64,000 bases of DNA, from the NCBI GenBank assembly GCA_963820095.1, contig CAWFZA010000008.1:248001-312000 (forward strand). The letters are read 5' to 3'. The translations under genes were made by a program, and so were the position numbers. Shown here piece by piece: positions 47,092 to 54,980 of the stretch. The stretch is from Roseiarcus sp963820095. GTDB lineage: Bacteria; Pseudomonadota; Alphaproteobacteria; Rhizobiales; Beijerinckiaceae. The number at the start of each line of letters is the position of its first letter. Positions within the stretch are counted from its first letter, which is position 1. The notes beneath the pieces were generated by a model that saw nothing but the letters and a program-made list of their open reading frames with translations, did no database searches and was not told where the DNA came from.

Positions 47092-47907
47092 TCACCTCGT
47101 CCGCGGATCGAAAACGTCGCGGAGAATGTCGCCCGACATGTTGAGCCCAAGCACGGTGATCGCGACGGCGGCGCCCGGGACGAGGCCGGTCCATGGCGCG
47201 ACATCGAGATAGTCGCGCGACGCTTGGATCATCAGCCCCCAAGAGGATTGTGGCGGCTGGGTGCCGAGCCCGAGAAAGGAAAGCCCAGCCTCCGCCAGAA
47301 CGGCGAAAGCAAGGCTGATCGTAGCTTGGACGATGATCGGCGGCATGACATTGGGCGCCACGTGCCGCAGAATGAGATCGAGGTCGGTTGCTCCCGCCGC
47401 CCGCGCTGCTTCGACATAGGGCATTTGCGTAACGCGGAGCGCCTCGCCGCGTACAATCCGCGCCAGAAACGGTGTGAAGGCGACGCCGATGGCAATGATA
47501 GCGTTGGGGATGCTCGGGCCGAGCATGGCGCTGATGGTCAGCGCCAGCAACAACACTGGAAAGCTTAGGAGCGTGTCGACGAGACGCATCAGCGCATTGT
47601 CGATACGGCCGCGGTAGAAGCCGGCCACCATGCCGATCGGCAGGCCAAGGACGACGCTTATCAACACAGCAGCGCCCGCGATTCCAAGCGATGTTCGCGC
47701 GCCGAGCATCACCCGATAGAAGAGGTCGCGGCCGAGTTGGTCAGTACCGAACCAATGCAGCTCCGAGGGGGGGCGGAGGCGCGCAGTCATGGTCATCCGA
47801 GTTCCATAATCGGCGGGAATGACAAGTGGAGCGACAATCGCGACCAGAACCATCGCGATCACCAGCGCCGCGCCGAGGAGACCTTTGGCGGTGAGGAAGC
47901 GCCTCAT
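47092..47907 (-). CDS. Peptide-type ABC transporter permease (DppC-like)
   Basis: 271 residues, with about six transmembrane helices and the OppC-like N-terminal helix. Landmarks are 'HWFGTDQLGRDLFYRVMLGARTSL' (in pieces), the EAA loop 'EALRVTQMPYVEAARAAGATDLDLILRHVAPN' (in pieces) and 'ILAEAGLSFLGLGTQPPQSSWG'-like. It forms the translocation pore with the DppB-like partner encoded 6 bp upstream. Confidence 0.93.
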   Translation of the reverse strand: MRRFLTAKGLLGAALVIAMVLVAIVAPLVIPADYGTRMTMTARLRPPSELHWFGTDQLGRDLFYRVMLGARTSLGIAGAAVLISVVLGLPIGMVAGFYRGRIDNALMRLVDTLLSFPVLLLALTISAMLGPSIPNAIIAIGVAFTPFLARIVRGEALRVTQMPYVEAARAAGATDLDLILRHVAPNVMPPIIVQATISLAFAVLAEAGLSFLGLGTQPPQSSWGLMIQASRDYLDVAPWTGLVPGAAVAITVLGLNMSGDILRDVFDPRTR

Positions 47908-47913
47908 CTTTTC

Positions 47914-48855
47914 CTACACAAGGCGGATACGCGGATCGAAGTAGAGGTAGAGCAAGTCGACAGCGAAATTGGCGAGCATGACAACGGCCGCGATGACGAA
48001 AACCGTGGCCTGAATCAAAGGAATGTCGCGGTTGAGGAGAGCTTGGTAGGTCAGCCAGCCCATGCCGGTGTAGTTGAACAGCGTCTCGATGACTATGATC
48101 GACCCAAAGAGGTAACCAACCTGGAGGCCGGCCACCGTGATCACGGGGCCGATCGCGTTAGCCAACGCGTAACGCCAGACGATTGTTCGCTCCTTGAGGC
48201 CTTTCGCGCGTCCGACGCGAATGAATTCTTGTCCGAGAATTCCCGTCATGGTCGAGCGGGTCATGCGAGTGAGATGCGCCATGAGGCCGAGCCCGAGAGC
48301 GAGCGAAGGAAGGAAGGCGTGGGTCAGCGCCTGCTCGAGGCTCACGGACGGATCAGCGAAGCCGCTAGACGGAAACCAGCCAAGAGTCCGGGCGAACAGG
48401 AGGATCATCATGATCCCCCAGAAGAAATCCGGCAGACTCACGCCAACAAGCGCCGCGCTGCTGCTTGCGCCGTCCTGCCAATGATCCCGATGAACCGCAG
48501 CCCAAACGCCGAGCGGCACCGCGCAGATCAACGCGATCCCCATCGACATCATGACGATGAGGGAGCTGGCTTTGATCTTCTGGATAAGAAGATCGGCGAT
48601 GGGGACTTTGAATATAAGCGATTGCCCCCAATGGCCGGTCAGCATGCCGCCGATCCACCGTCCGTATTGAACCACAAGCGGGTCGTTGAGACCCAGGGTC
48701 TTCCTCAATCCTGCTAGCGCCTCCGGATTGCTCTGTGTGCCCATGATCATGGTCGCGACATCGCCTGGAAGAATGGTCGTGACGGCGAAGGTGATGACCG
48801 AGATCAAGAACAGCGTCAGCGCAATCGAGAGCAGGCGGTTGACGATAAAAGACAT
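47914..48855 (-). CDS. Peptide-type ABC transporter permease (DppB-like)
   Basis: 313 residues from the ATG at 48855 ('MSFIVNRLLSIALTLFLISV'). The frame is open upstream to 49011, but that part is the tail of the binding-protein gene in another frame. Six predicted helices. The OppB signature is 'ILPGDVATMIMG' plus 'LRKTLGLNDPLVVQYGRWIGG', and the EAA loop is near 'EFIRVGRAKGLKERTIVWRYALANA' (in pieces). Pairs with the DppC-like protein in the same operon. Confidence 0.93.
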   Translation of the reverse strand: MSFIVNRLLSIALTLFLISVITFAVTTILPGDVATMIMGTQSNPEALAGLRKTLGLNDPLVVQYGRWIGGMLTGHWGQSLIFKVPIADLLIQKIKASSLIVMMSMGIALICAVPLGVWAAVHRDHWQDGASSSAALVGVSLPDFFWGIMMILLFARTLGWFPSSGFADPSVSLEQALTHAFLPSLALGLGLMAHLTRMTRSTMTGILGQEFIRVGRAKGLKERTIVWRYALANAIGPVITVAGLQVGYLFGSIIVIETLFNYTGMGWLTYQALLNRDIPLIQATVFVIAAVVMLANFAVDLLYLYFDPRIRLV

Positions 48856-48919
48856 GCGGATCCAAAAGTCGGTTTCGCTTGAAACGGCAGGCGCCTTTTC
48901 ATCGCGCCCGCCGCGACCC

Positions 48920-50464
48920 TCACGTCCGCAGCCAGACTTTGTGGAACTGGAAGTTGCTGCCGTTCGGATGAACGATGGTGTCGAGGCCGCCGACAGAAGG
49001 CTGCGCTCCAATCGACCCGTTCCGGAACCAGAGGATGACGTCGTGATCCTGATCGTAGATGCGCTGCTGCACCTGCTTGTAGACGTCGGCGCGCGCTCCA
49101 GGGTCGATCGTCACGCGCGCTTTCTGCAGGAGATCGTCGAGCTCGGGGTCCCGGATATGCCGATAGTTGAATGCGCCGGTCGAATGCCAGAGGCTATAAT
49201 AGAGGAAATCCGGCTCCCACAATGTGAAGAAGTTCATCATTGAGATCTGGAAGTCCTTGTTGACCCAGACTTGGCTCAACCAGTCGGCCCAGGTCAGCTG
49301 CTCGATCTTCATGTTGATGCCGGCTTCCTTGAACCATTCGAGCATGATCTGCGCCAACTCGACGTGATAGGGATAGTTCGTGGTCGCCTTGAATACGAGG
49401 TCGAGCTTGCCTGGTCCGTAACCGGCCTCCGCGAGCAGTTGCTTCGCCTTCTCGATATCCTGAGGACGATTCTTGAGCGTGGCGTTGTACGAAGGGGAAG
49501 TTGGAAAGCTCGGTGACGCGGTTATCCTGCCTTCGCCCCACAACGCGCCTTGCAACAACGCCTCCTTGTCGATCAGGAGATCGATCGCGAGGCGTACGCG
49601 CTGGTCCTTGAACGGCTCGAAATCGTGGTTGAGATTGACGAAGTCCCAGTTGAGGGGAAACCAGGTGGTGACCTGAAACTTCGGGTCACTCTTCACCTCC
49701 TTCATCCGGTCGGCCGGAATGTCGTTGATCATGTGCATTTCGCCAGTTCGGAGTCCGGTGAGCCGCACTGTGGGCTCGGTCACTTCTCTTGCGATGACCT
49801 TGTCGAGATAAGCCGGCCCGTCCCAATAGTCGTCGAAGCGGACGAGCTCGACCTCGTGTCCAAATTCCCGTCGCGCGAATTTGAACGGTCCCGCGCCGAT
49901 GGGCGCCTTCCCCTGCTGGTCTCCCGAGCCTTGAGGCATAATGGCGCCGGCGCCGTTTTCCGCGAGACGGCTCAGGAACGGGGCGTTGACGCGTTTCATC
50001 TTGATTACGACGGTAAGGTCGTCTGGCGTCTCGATCGACGCCACGTCGTTGAACACCTCGAAATTGACCGCACCCGTTTCCTTGGCCCGGCAACGGTCAA
50101 AGGAGTATTTGACGTCCGCCGAGGTCATCGCCTTGCCGTCGTGGAACTTGACGCCGGGGCGTAGATGGAATGTGTAGGTGAGGCCGTCGGGACTCTGCTC
50201 GAAGCTCTTCGCGAGGCTCGGGATCACTGTGAAATTCTTGTCGACGGTGACGATCGCGTCGTGGACGTTCTGAAGCACCCGAAGCGTCGAGGCTGTGCCT
50301 GTCTGGTGAATGTCCAAGTTCTGGGTCGTCTCAGAATGCCCCCAAATCAAGGTTCCACCTTTGACTGGCCCATCGGCGCCCCGAGACGGGTCGGTCATGA
50401 AGCCGCCGAACGCGGCGGCTCCGACCAATGTTGCGCTCGACGTCAGGAATTCTCTACGCTTCAT
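48920..50464 (-). CDS. ABC transporter substrate-binding protein (peptide/opine/nickel family, SBP_bac_5)
   Basis: A 514-residue periplasmic cluster-C binding protein with a Tat-like signal ('KRREFLTSSATLVGAAAFGG'). It has the family block 'PSLAKSFEQSPDGLTYTFHLRPGVKFHDGKAMTSADVKYSF' (in pieces) near residues 85-125 and 'GAGPFKFARREFG'. The ligand is not predictable from sequence. The amidase gene immediately upstream suggests that an amide- or peptide-like compound is imported and then hydrolysed. Codon 1 lies 87 bp after the amidase stop. Confidence 0.92.
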   Translation of the reverse strand: MKRREFLTSSATLVGAAAFGGFMTDPSRGADGPVKGGTLIWGHSETTQNLDIHQTGTASTLRVLQNVHDAIVTVDKNFTVIPSLAKSFEQSPDGLTYTFHLRPGVKFHDGKAMTSADVKYSFDRCRAKETGAVNFEVFNDVASIETPDDLTVVIKMKRVNAPFLSRLAENGAGAIMPQGSGDQQGKAPIGAGPFKFARREFGHEVELVRFDDYWDGPAYLDKVIAREVTEPTVRLTGLRTGEMHMINDIPADRMKEVKSDPKFQVTTWFPLNWDFVNLNHDFEPFKDQRVRLAIDLLIDKEALLQGALWGEGRITASPSFPTSPSYNATLKNRPQDIEKAKQLLAEAGYGPGKLDLVFKATTNYPYHVELAQIMLEWFKEAGINMKIEQLTWADWLSQVWVNKDFQISMMNFFTLWEPDFLYYSLWHSTGAFNYRHIRDPELDDLLQKARVTIDPGARADVYKQVQQRIYDQDHDVILWFRNGSIGAQPSVGGLDTIVHPNGSNFQFHKVWLRT

Positions 50465-50551
50465 GGCATGCCTCCCTCTGAATGGACTTGCTCGCTCTTC
50501 GAATTCGACCTACCGTTCAACTCTTAGACTCGTTAGGCCGCACGAACGCTG

Positions 50552-52249
50552 TTACCTCGGCAATTCGGGACGGATGGCGGCGACGCCTAGCTCTTTCTCA
50601 AGCGCCATGCCGAGATTGAGGATCGGGCCTTCTTCGAACAACGGCCCCCACAAAGAAACGCCCTGGGGAACGTTGAAGGTGCGGCCCGCAGCCTCGGGCG
50701 CTCCCGTCGTCAGCTTACCCGAGCCGAGGGAGGCTGCGCCGCGAGTCGCAAGCTGAAGGAAGCCGGCACGCAGATGCAAGCAAGGATGTCCCGTGAAATT
50801 GCTGGCGATGAGCATCGGCCCAGTCATGAAGGGCCCGATTACCGCGTCGACATTATTGAAAAGCTCGTCAAGCGCCAGCATCACCTGATAGCGGAGCCTG
50901 TCCAATTGGACGTGATCGACCGCGGAAAGAAAGCGCGCCTTGCGAAAGGTGTTAGGCCAGGCGCCGTCGTCCTGCCATTTGAGGGTGTCGTCAAGATCGG
51001 ACAGGGTCAGGTCCTCAAACGCGGCCGCAGCCTCCGCGTAGACCACGTTCATCAGCGCCTCGTAAGGCAGAGGAGGCAACGAAACTTCGACGACCTCGAC
51101 GCCCAGACGCCGGCTCGCCGCAAGCGCGGCGTGATCAACCTCGGTGGCGCCTTCGCCAAAGGCTTCCGGAAGATAGCCGAGCTTGAGGCCGGAAATATCG
51201 GCCTCGGCGTCGAAACGGAACGGCGCCTCGATCGAGAAGCGGTCTGCGCCATCGGCGCCGTTGATCGCGGCCAGCACGACCCCCGTGTCTTCGACGAAGC
51301 GGCAGATGGCGCCCACTTTGTCGAGCGACCAACAGAGCGCCATGCCCCCCGCCCGCGAGACCCGACCGAACGTCGGGCGCAATCCGGTCGTGCCGCAACG
51401 TTGGCTGGGCGAGGTGATCGATCCGAGCGTCTCGGTGCCGATCGAAAACGCGCATAGGCCCGCGGCGGTGGCGGAAGCCGATCCGGCGCTCGATCCGCTC
51501 GAACCTTCATTGAGGTTCCAGGGATTGCGCGTCCAGCCGCCATACCAGATGTCGTTGTAAGCCAGCGCCCCGACGGTCGTTTTGCCCAAAAGTACGGCGC
51601 CGGCCGCACGGAGCTTGGACACAATGGTCGCGTCGGTGGCCGGGATTCGATTGTTATATGGCTCAGCGCCCCAGCCGGTCGTAGTTCCCTTGGTGTCGAA
51701 AAGGTCCTTCAGTCCATAGGGAATGCCATGGAGCGGGCCGAGGTTCACGCCGCCGCGCGTCAACGCATCCGCCGCGTCCGCCTCCGCCAGCGCCCGCTTG
51801 GTTGTGACCGTGGCGAAACATTCGAGCCTTGGTCCTAATGCGTCGATCCGGGAGAGGTAAATCTCCGTCAGCCGGCGGCTCGTCAACGCGCTCGCGCCAA
51901 TCCAGGCCGCGAGTTCTCCAATCGGCGCGAAGGCGATGTCCGCCTCATCTTCGGGCAATGGTCGGACGGCGGCTGTCGAAAATTGCGGCGAACCCGGGGC
52001 CGGCATGCCGAAGTTCGGCAGGCGCGGGTCGAAGCGGCTTGCTGTCGGCATGGAATTGTCGAAGCGGAACTTCCGGCGGGCGATCGCTGAAGCGATCTGG
52101 CCTTCAAGATTCTCAACCATCTGACCGCGTTCGGCCGCGGTATAGGCGATCCCCAAGAGGCGTTCGGCGCTTTCGATGTCCGCAATCGAGACCACTTCGC
52201 CTTCCTTCGATTTCGAGCAGCCGCGATCGAGCCGAAAAAGGTTAAGCAA
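50552..52249 (-). CDS. Amidase signature family hydrolase
   Basis: A 565-residue amidase. The catalytic Lys is in 'YGLKDLFDTKG', with the Ser-rich signature 'NEGSSGSSAGSASATAAGL' and the nucleophile region 'GTETLGSITSPSQRCGTTGLRPTFGR' (in pieces), giving the Ser-cisSer-Lys triad. The C-terminal half contains 'DAVIGPFMTGPMLIASNFTGHPC'. It hydrolyses an amide bond; relatives include AtzF-like and glutamyl-amidotransferase-like enzymes. The N-terminus is uncertain: a GTG at 52195 ('VSIADIESAERLLG'), preceded by GAAGG, is a good alternative that removes 18 doubtful residues. Promoter-proximal gene of the amidase plus ABC transporter operon. Confidence 0.9.
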   Translation of the reverse strand: MLNLFRLDRGCSKSKEGEVVSIADIESAERLLGIAYTAAERGQMVENLEGQIASAIARRKFRFDNSMPTASRFDPRLPNFGMPAPGSPQFSTAAVRPLPEDEADIAFAPIGELAAWIGASALTSRRLTEIYLSRIDALGPRLECFATVTTKRALAEADAADALTRGGVNLGPLHGIPYGLKDLFDTKGTTTGWGAEPYNNRIPATDATIVSKLRAAGAVLLGKTTVGALAYNDIWYGGWTRNPWNLNEGSSGSSAGSASATAAGLCAFSIGTETLGSITSPSQRCGTTGLRPTFGRVSRAGGMALCWSLDKVGAICRFVEDTGVVLAAINGADGADRFSIEAPFRFDAEADISGLKLGYLPEAFGEGATEVDHAALAASRRLGVEVVEVSLPPLPYEALMNVVYAEAAAAFEDLTLSDLDDTLKWQDDGAWPNTFRKARFLSAVDHVQLDRLRYQVMLALDELFNNVDAVIGPFMTGPMLIASNFTGHPCLHLRAGFLQLATRGAASLGSGKLTTGAPEAAGRTFNVPQGVSLWGPLFEEGPILNLGMALEKELGVAAIRPELPR

Positions 52250-52588
52250 CCGATTCCGTGGTCAGCGGAAGCGGAAGGGCGCGGACACCCGGTAGCTGCG
52301 ACGCAAGTTTTAGACCGTCATGGCTAAAGACCTGAAGCGTCCCTGTAAATGGCTCGCCGCCAGATAAGTCGCGGACGGCGGACTTTTCGGCTGCCAGCCA
52401 CGACGACCCGGCCAGTGGGGGTGAGGTAGAGGTACATGGGACACGTCGGACTACCAGCACATTGGTACGCAATTCACGCCTCCTCGATCTGAGCGCTATG
52501 CGCCGCCGCAGCAGATCGTTCTTTCGATGCCGCGTCCGCCTTCTCGCGCTTCCTGCCATTCATCGAGCGCCGCATTTGCGGCCCCGGC

Positions 52589-52609
52589 GGCTCTCCCCGA
52601 GGGGGAGCC
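52589..52609. repeat. Hairpin related to the CTTCTCCCC-CGA-GGGGAGAAG repeat family
   Basis: GGCTCTCCCC-CGA-type hairpin (GGCTCTCCCCGAGGGGGAGCC). Its core CTCCCCGAGGG is shared with the larger palindromic repeats at 57.1, 57.6 and 62.4 kb; here only a degenerate single hairpin remains. Confidence 0.5.
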
Positions 52610-52660
52610 ACGATGTTTGAGGGAGAAGCCCGATGACGCACGAAACCCTTTCAGAGCGGC

Positions 52661-53200
52661 AATGACGCCGGCGTGGACGCATGCGACCCTCACCGACCGC
52701 GCCCGGAGCTCGATCACCGCGCTCTTTTCTGACACTGGTCGACCTGTTCGCGACGCAGGCGATTCTATCCTCGCTTGCCCACGCTTATCGAGTCACCCCG
52801 GGAGCGATGGGATTTGCGGTCAACGCGACAACGATTGGCATGGCCGTGTCGAGCCTCGCCGTCGCCCTGCTCAGTCAGAGGATCGACCGAAAGCTTGGGG
52901 TTACCTCATGACCTTCACCGGCCTCAGGGTCGCGCGGGCTCTTTGCATGGCGGGCTTTCACCCTGACCCTCGCCTATCTCGGCGAGCATTTTACGGGCGC
53001 GGAGGGGGCCGCCGCCTTCGGCTGCCCATATCACTGGAAACGTCGCCGTCCTGCGGCGCGCGGACCGGATCGCTGCGCCCATTGCGCCGAAGCCATATCT
53101 CCAGGTTGCGGTTCCGGGACGGAATCTTGCTCGATGCAAACCTGGCCGAGGTCTCCGGAATTAAAGGCCATGGTCAGCACACTGCTGACTTGCCAGAAGC
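52661..53200 (+). pseudogene. Decayed MFS transporter gene
   Basis: The start 'MTPAWTHATLTDRARSSITALF' (52661) is followed, after a frame change near 52730, by 'LTLVDLFATQAILSSLAHAYRVTPGAMGFAVNATTIGMAVSSLAVALLSQRIDRKLGV' (in pieces), a clear DHA1 MFS N-terminus. A stop follows. Later fragments in other frames read 'FTGLRVARALCMA', 'FTLTLAYLGEHFTGAEGAAAF' and 'GNVA', which match the next helices, but the segments between them and all of the second half are missing. Unlike the single-base breaks elsewhere, whole segments are lost, so this is a genuine relic. The ~400 bp before it (52250-52660) hold a short minus-strand frame ending at 52242 that I do not recognise. Confidence 0.7.
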
Positions 53201-53319
53201 CTAGACCGAATATCCGTTGTTGATGATGAAGCCTATTACTAAGCCTCTTACATTAAAGGGCAATTCTCCAAATAGGAAGGCGCCGTCAGAATCAGAGATA
53301 ACTGGAGTGGTGAATGCGC

Positions 53320-54036
53320 CTAGGAGCGAGCGGCGCTGACCAAAGTCGGCTCTGGCTTGTAAAGCGCGGGAAAGAGGCGCTTCAGGTTCGCGACCTTCGG
53401 CAGATCGTTGTAGACGATGTACGGGTAGCCCGGATTCTTCGCCAGGAAATCCTGATGATAGTCCTCGGCGCGATAGAAGGTCTTGCCCGGCTCGATGGTC
53501 GTGACGATCCGCGCGGGATACGCATGGGCCGCATCGAGTTGCGCGATATAGGCCTTCGCCACCCGCGCCTGCTCGTCGTTCATCGGAAAGATCGCCGAGC
53601 GATATTGCGTGCCTTCGTCGGGGCCCTGGCGATTGAGTTCGGTCGGGTCATGCGCGACCGAGAAATAGATCTGCAGGATGCGCCCGTAGGTGATCTTGCG
53701 CGGGTCGTAAGTGATCTGAACCGATTCCGCGTGCCCCGTGTTGCCCTCCGAGGTCATCTCGTAGTGGGCGGTCGACTTGTCGCCGCCGGCATAGCCGGAG
53801 ACGGCGTTGGTCACGCCGGCGACATGCTGGAAGACGCCCTGCACGCCCCAGAAGCATCCCCCCGCGATTACCGCGACTTCGGAGGTCTCGCCGCCCGCTG
53901 GCTCATCCACCGTCGGGGTCGGCGCGACGCGCGCTTCCTCGGCGGTGGAGCGGGTGACGAAAAAGGCGGCTGTGGAGAGGAGCCCGATAAGAACAAGTGC
54001 GGGAAAAGAAGAGCCTCTTTTGAAGGACGAAATCAT
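53320..54036 (-). CDS. msrA: Peptide-methionine (S)-S-oxide reductase MsrA, exported form
   Basis: 238 residues. An N-terminal signal/anchor ('FPALVLIGLLSTAAFFV') and a linker rich in Pro/Thr/Glu precede the MsrA domain. The catalytic Cys61 is in 'AGGCFWG'. Further features are 'GYAGGDKSTAHYEMTSEGNTGHAE' (in pieces) and 'PTELNRQGPDEGTQYRSAIF'. It reduces methionine-S-sulfoxide in proteins, here in the envelope. Recycling Cys residues are not obvious at the C-terminus. msrB lies 196 bp upstream on the same strand and is also exported. Confidence 0.93.
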   Translation of the reverse strand: MISSFKRGSSFPALVLIGLLSTAAFFVTRSTAEEARVAPTPTVDEPAGGETSEVAVIAGGCFWGVQGVFQHVAGVTNAVSGYAGGDKSTAHYEMTSEGNTGHAESVQITYDPRKITYGRILQIYFSVAHDPTELNRQGPDEGTQYRSAIFPMNDEQARVAKAYIAQLDAAHAYPARIVTTIEPGKTFYRAEDYHQDFLAKNPGYPYIVYNDLPKVANLKRLFPALYKPEPTLVSAARS

Positions 54037-54232
54037 GGCTCAACTCCGTTGCTGCGAAAAACGAATTGTCAAAAGCGCGCCCCGCGTAAGCCGTCACTAT
54101 GGCGTTCGCGCGACAGGCCGACTTACTCACGTGCTCGTGTCATCACACTTGCGAGAGCCCTGCTCTGCTTGTCCGCACGATCGCTGGATGGCCCGTTACA
54201 GGACAAGATCCGTAACCCAAAGTAAACGCGCG

Positions 54233-54718
54233 TCAGGCGGTCGTCGCTGGCTTGAAGGCAAGCGCCAAGCCGTTCATGCAATAGCGTAAACCGGTCGGCT
54301 TCGGCCCATCGTCGAAAACATGGCCCAAGTGGCCGTCGCATCGATGGCAGGTCACCGCCGTGCGCGTCATGCCCCACGAATGGTCGGCGTGGGTGTCGAC
54401 CGCCTTGTCCAACGGCGCCCAGAAGCTTGGCCACCCGGTGCCGCTGTCGAATTTCGTTGATGAGGAGAACAGGTCGGAGCCGCAGCCGGCACAGGCAAAG
54501 GTCCCCTTCCGCTCCTCATGCAGAAGGGGACTGGTGAATGGCCGCTCAGTCCCGTCCTTGCGCAGGATGGCGTACTGCTCGGCGGTGAGCTTCGAGCGCC
54601 ACTCGGCGTCGCTATAGGCGACATGGTCTGCTTCGGCAGAGCGGGCAGCGCCCCCTTGCAGGAGACCGGCGCTCGCCATAGCGGCAAGACTGCTCAGAGC
54701 CGTTCGACGCGTCAGCAT
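54233..54718 (-). CDS. msrB: Peptide-methionine (R)-S-oxide reductase MsrB, exported form
   Basis: 161 residues. A Tat-like signal ('LTRRTALSSLAAMASAGLL') is followed by the MsrB domain. Zinc-binding pairs are Cys76/Cys79 ('FACAGC') and Cys124/Cys127 ('VTCHRC'). 'SGTGWPSFW' is present, and the catalytic Cys147 is in 'LRYCMNGLAL'. It reduces methionine-R-sulfoxide. Together with the adjacent exported msrA it forms a complete periplasmic repair pair for both sulfoxide stereoisomers. Confidence 0.94.
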   Translation of the reverse strand: MLTRRTALSSLAAMASAGLLQGGAARSAEADHVAYSDAEWRSKLTAEQYAILRKDGTERPFTSPLLHEERKGTFACAGCGSDLFSSSTKFDSGTGWPSFWAPLDKAVDTHADHSWGMTRTAVTCHRCDGHLGHVFDDGPKPTGLRYCMNGLALAFKPATTA

Positions 54719-54980
54719 GCCTCAATCTCCCTCCTCCTGCCGGTCCACGATCCTTCCCGGGTCCGCAATGGCAATACGTTCGGGCCGGCGATCGGTTACA
54801 AGGGAGCGGCAAAATTCTTTGCCCCCTCCATCGCGGCCCTGAAGCGCGCCGCGCTCTCGCCAGCAGTTGACCGAGGACGCGGGCTGCCTGAACATGCCCC
54901 TTGGCCCGGCAAAGCCCCAAACCTCACCGGCGCGCTCCGTCCTCGGCGCTCGCGCAGTCCTTGTCCAGAGGAAACATTCC

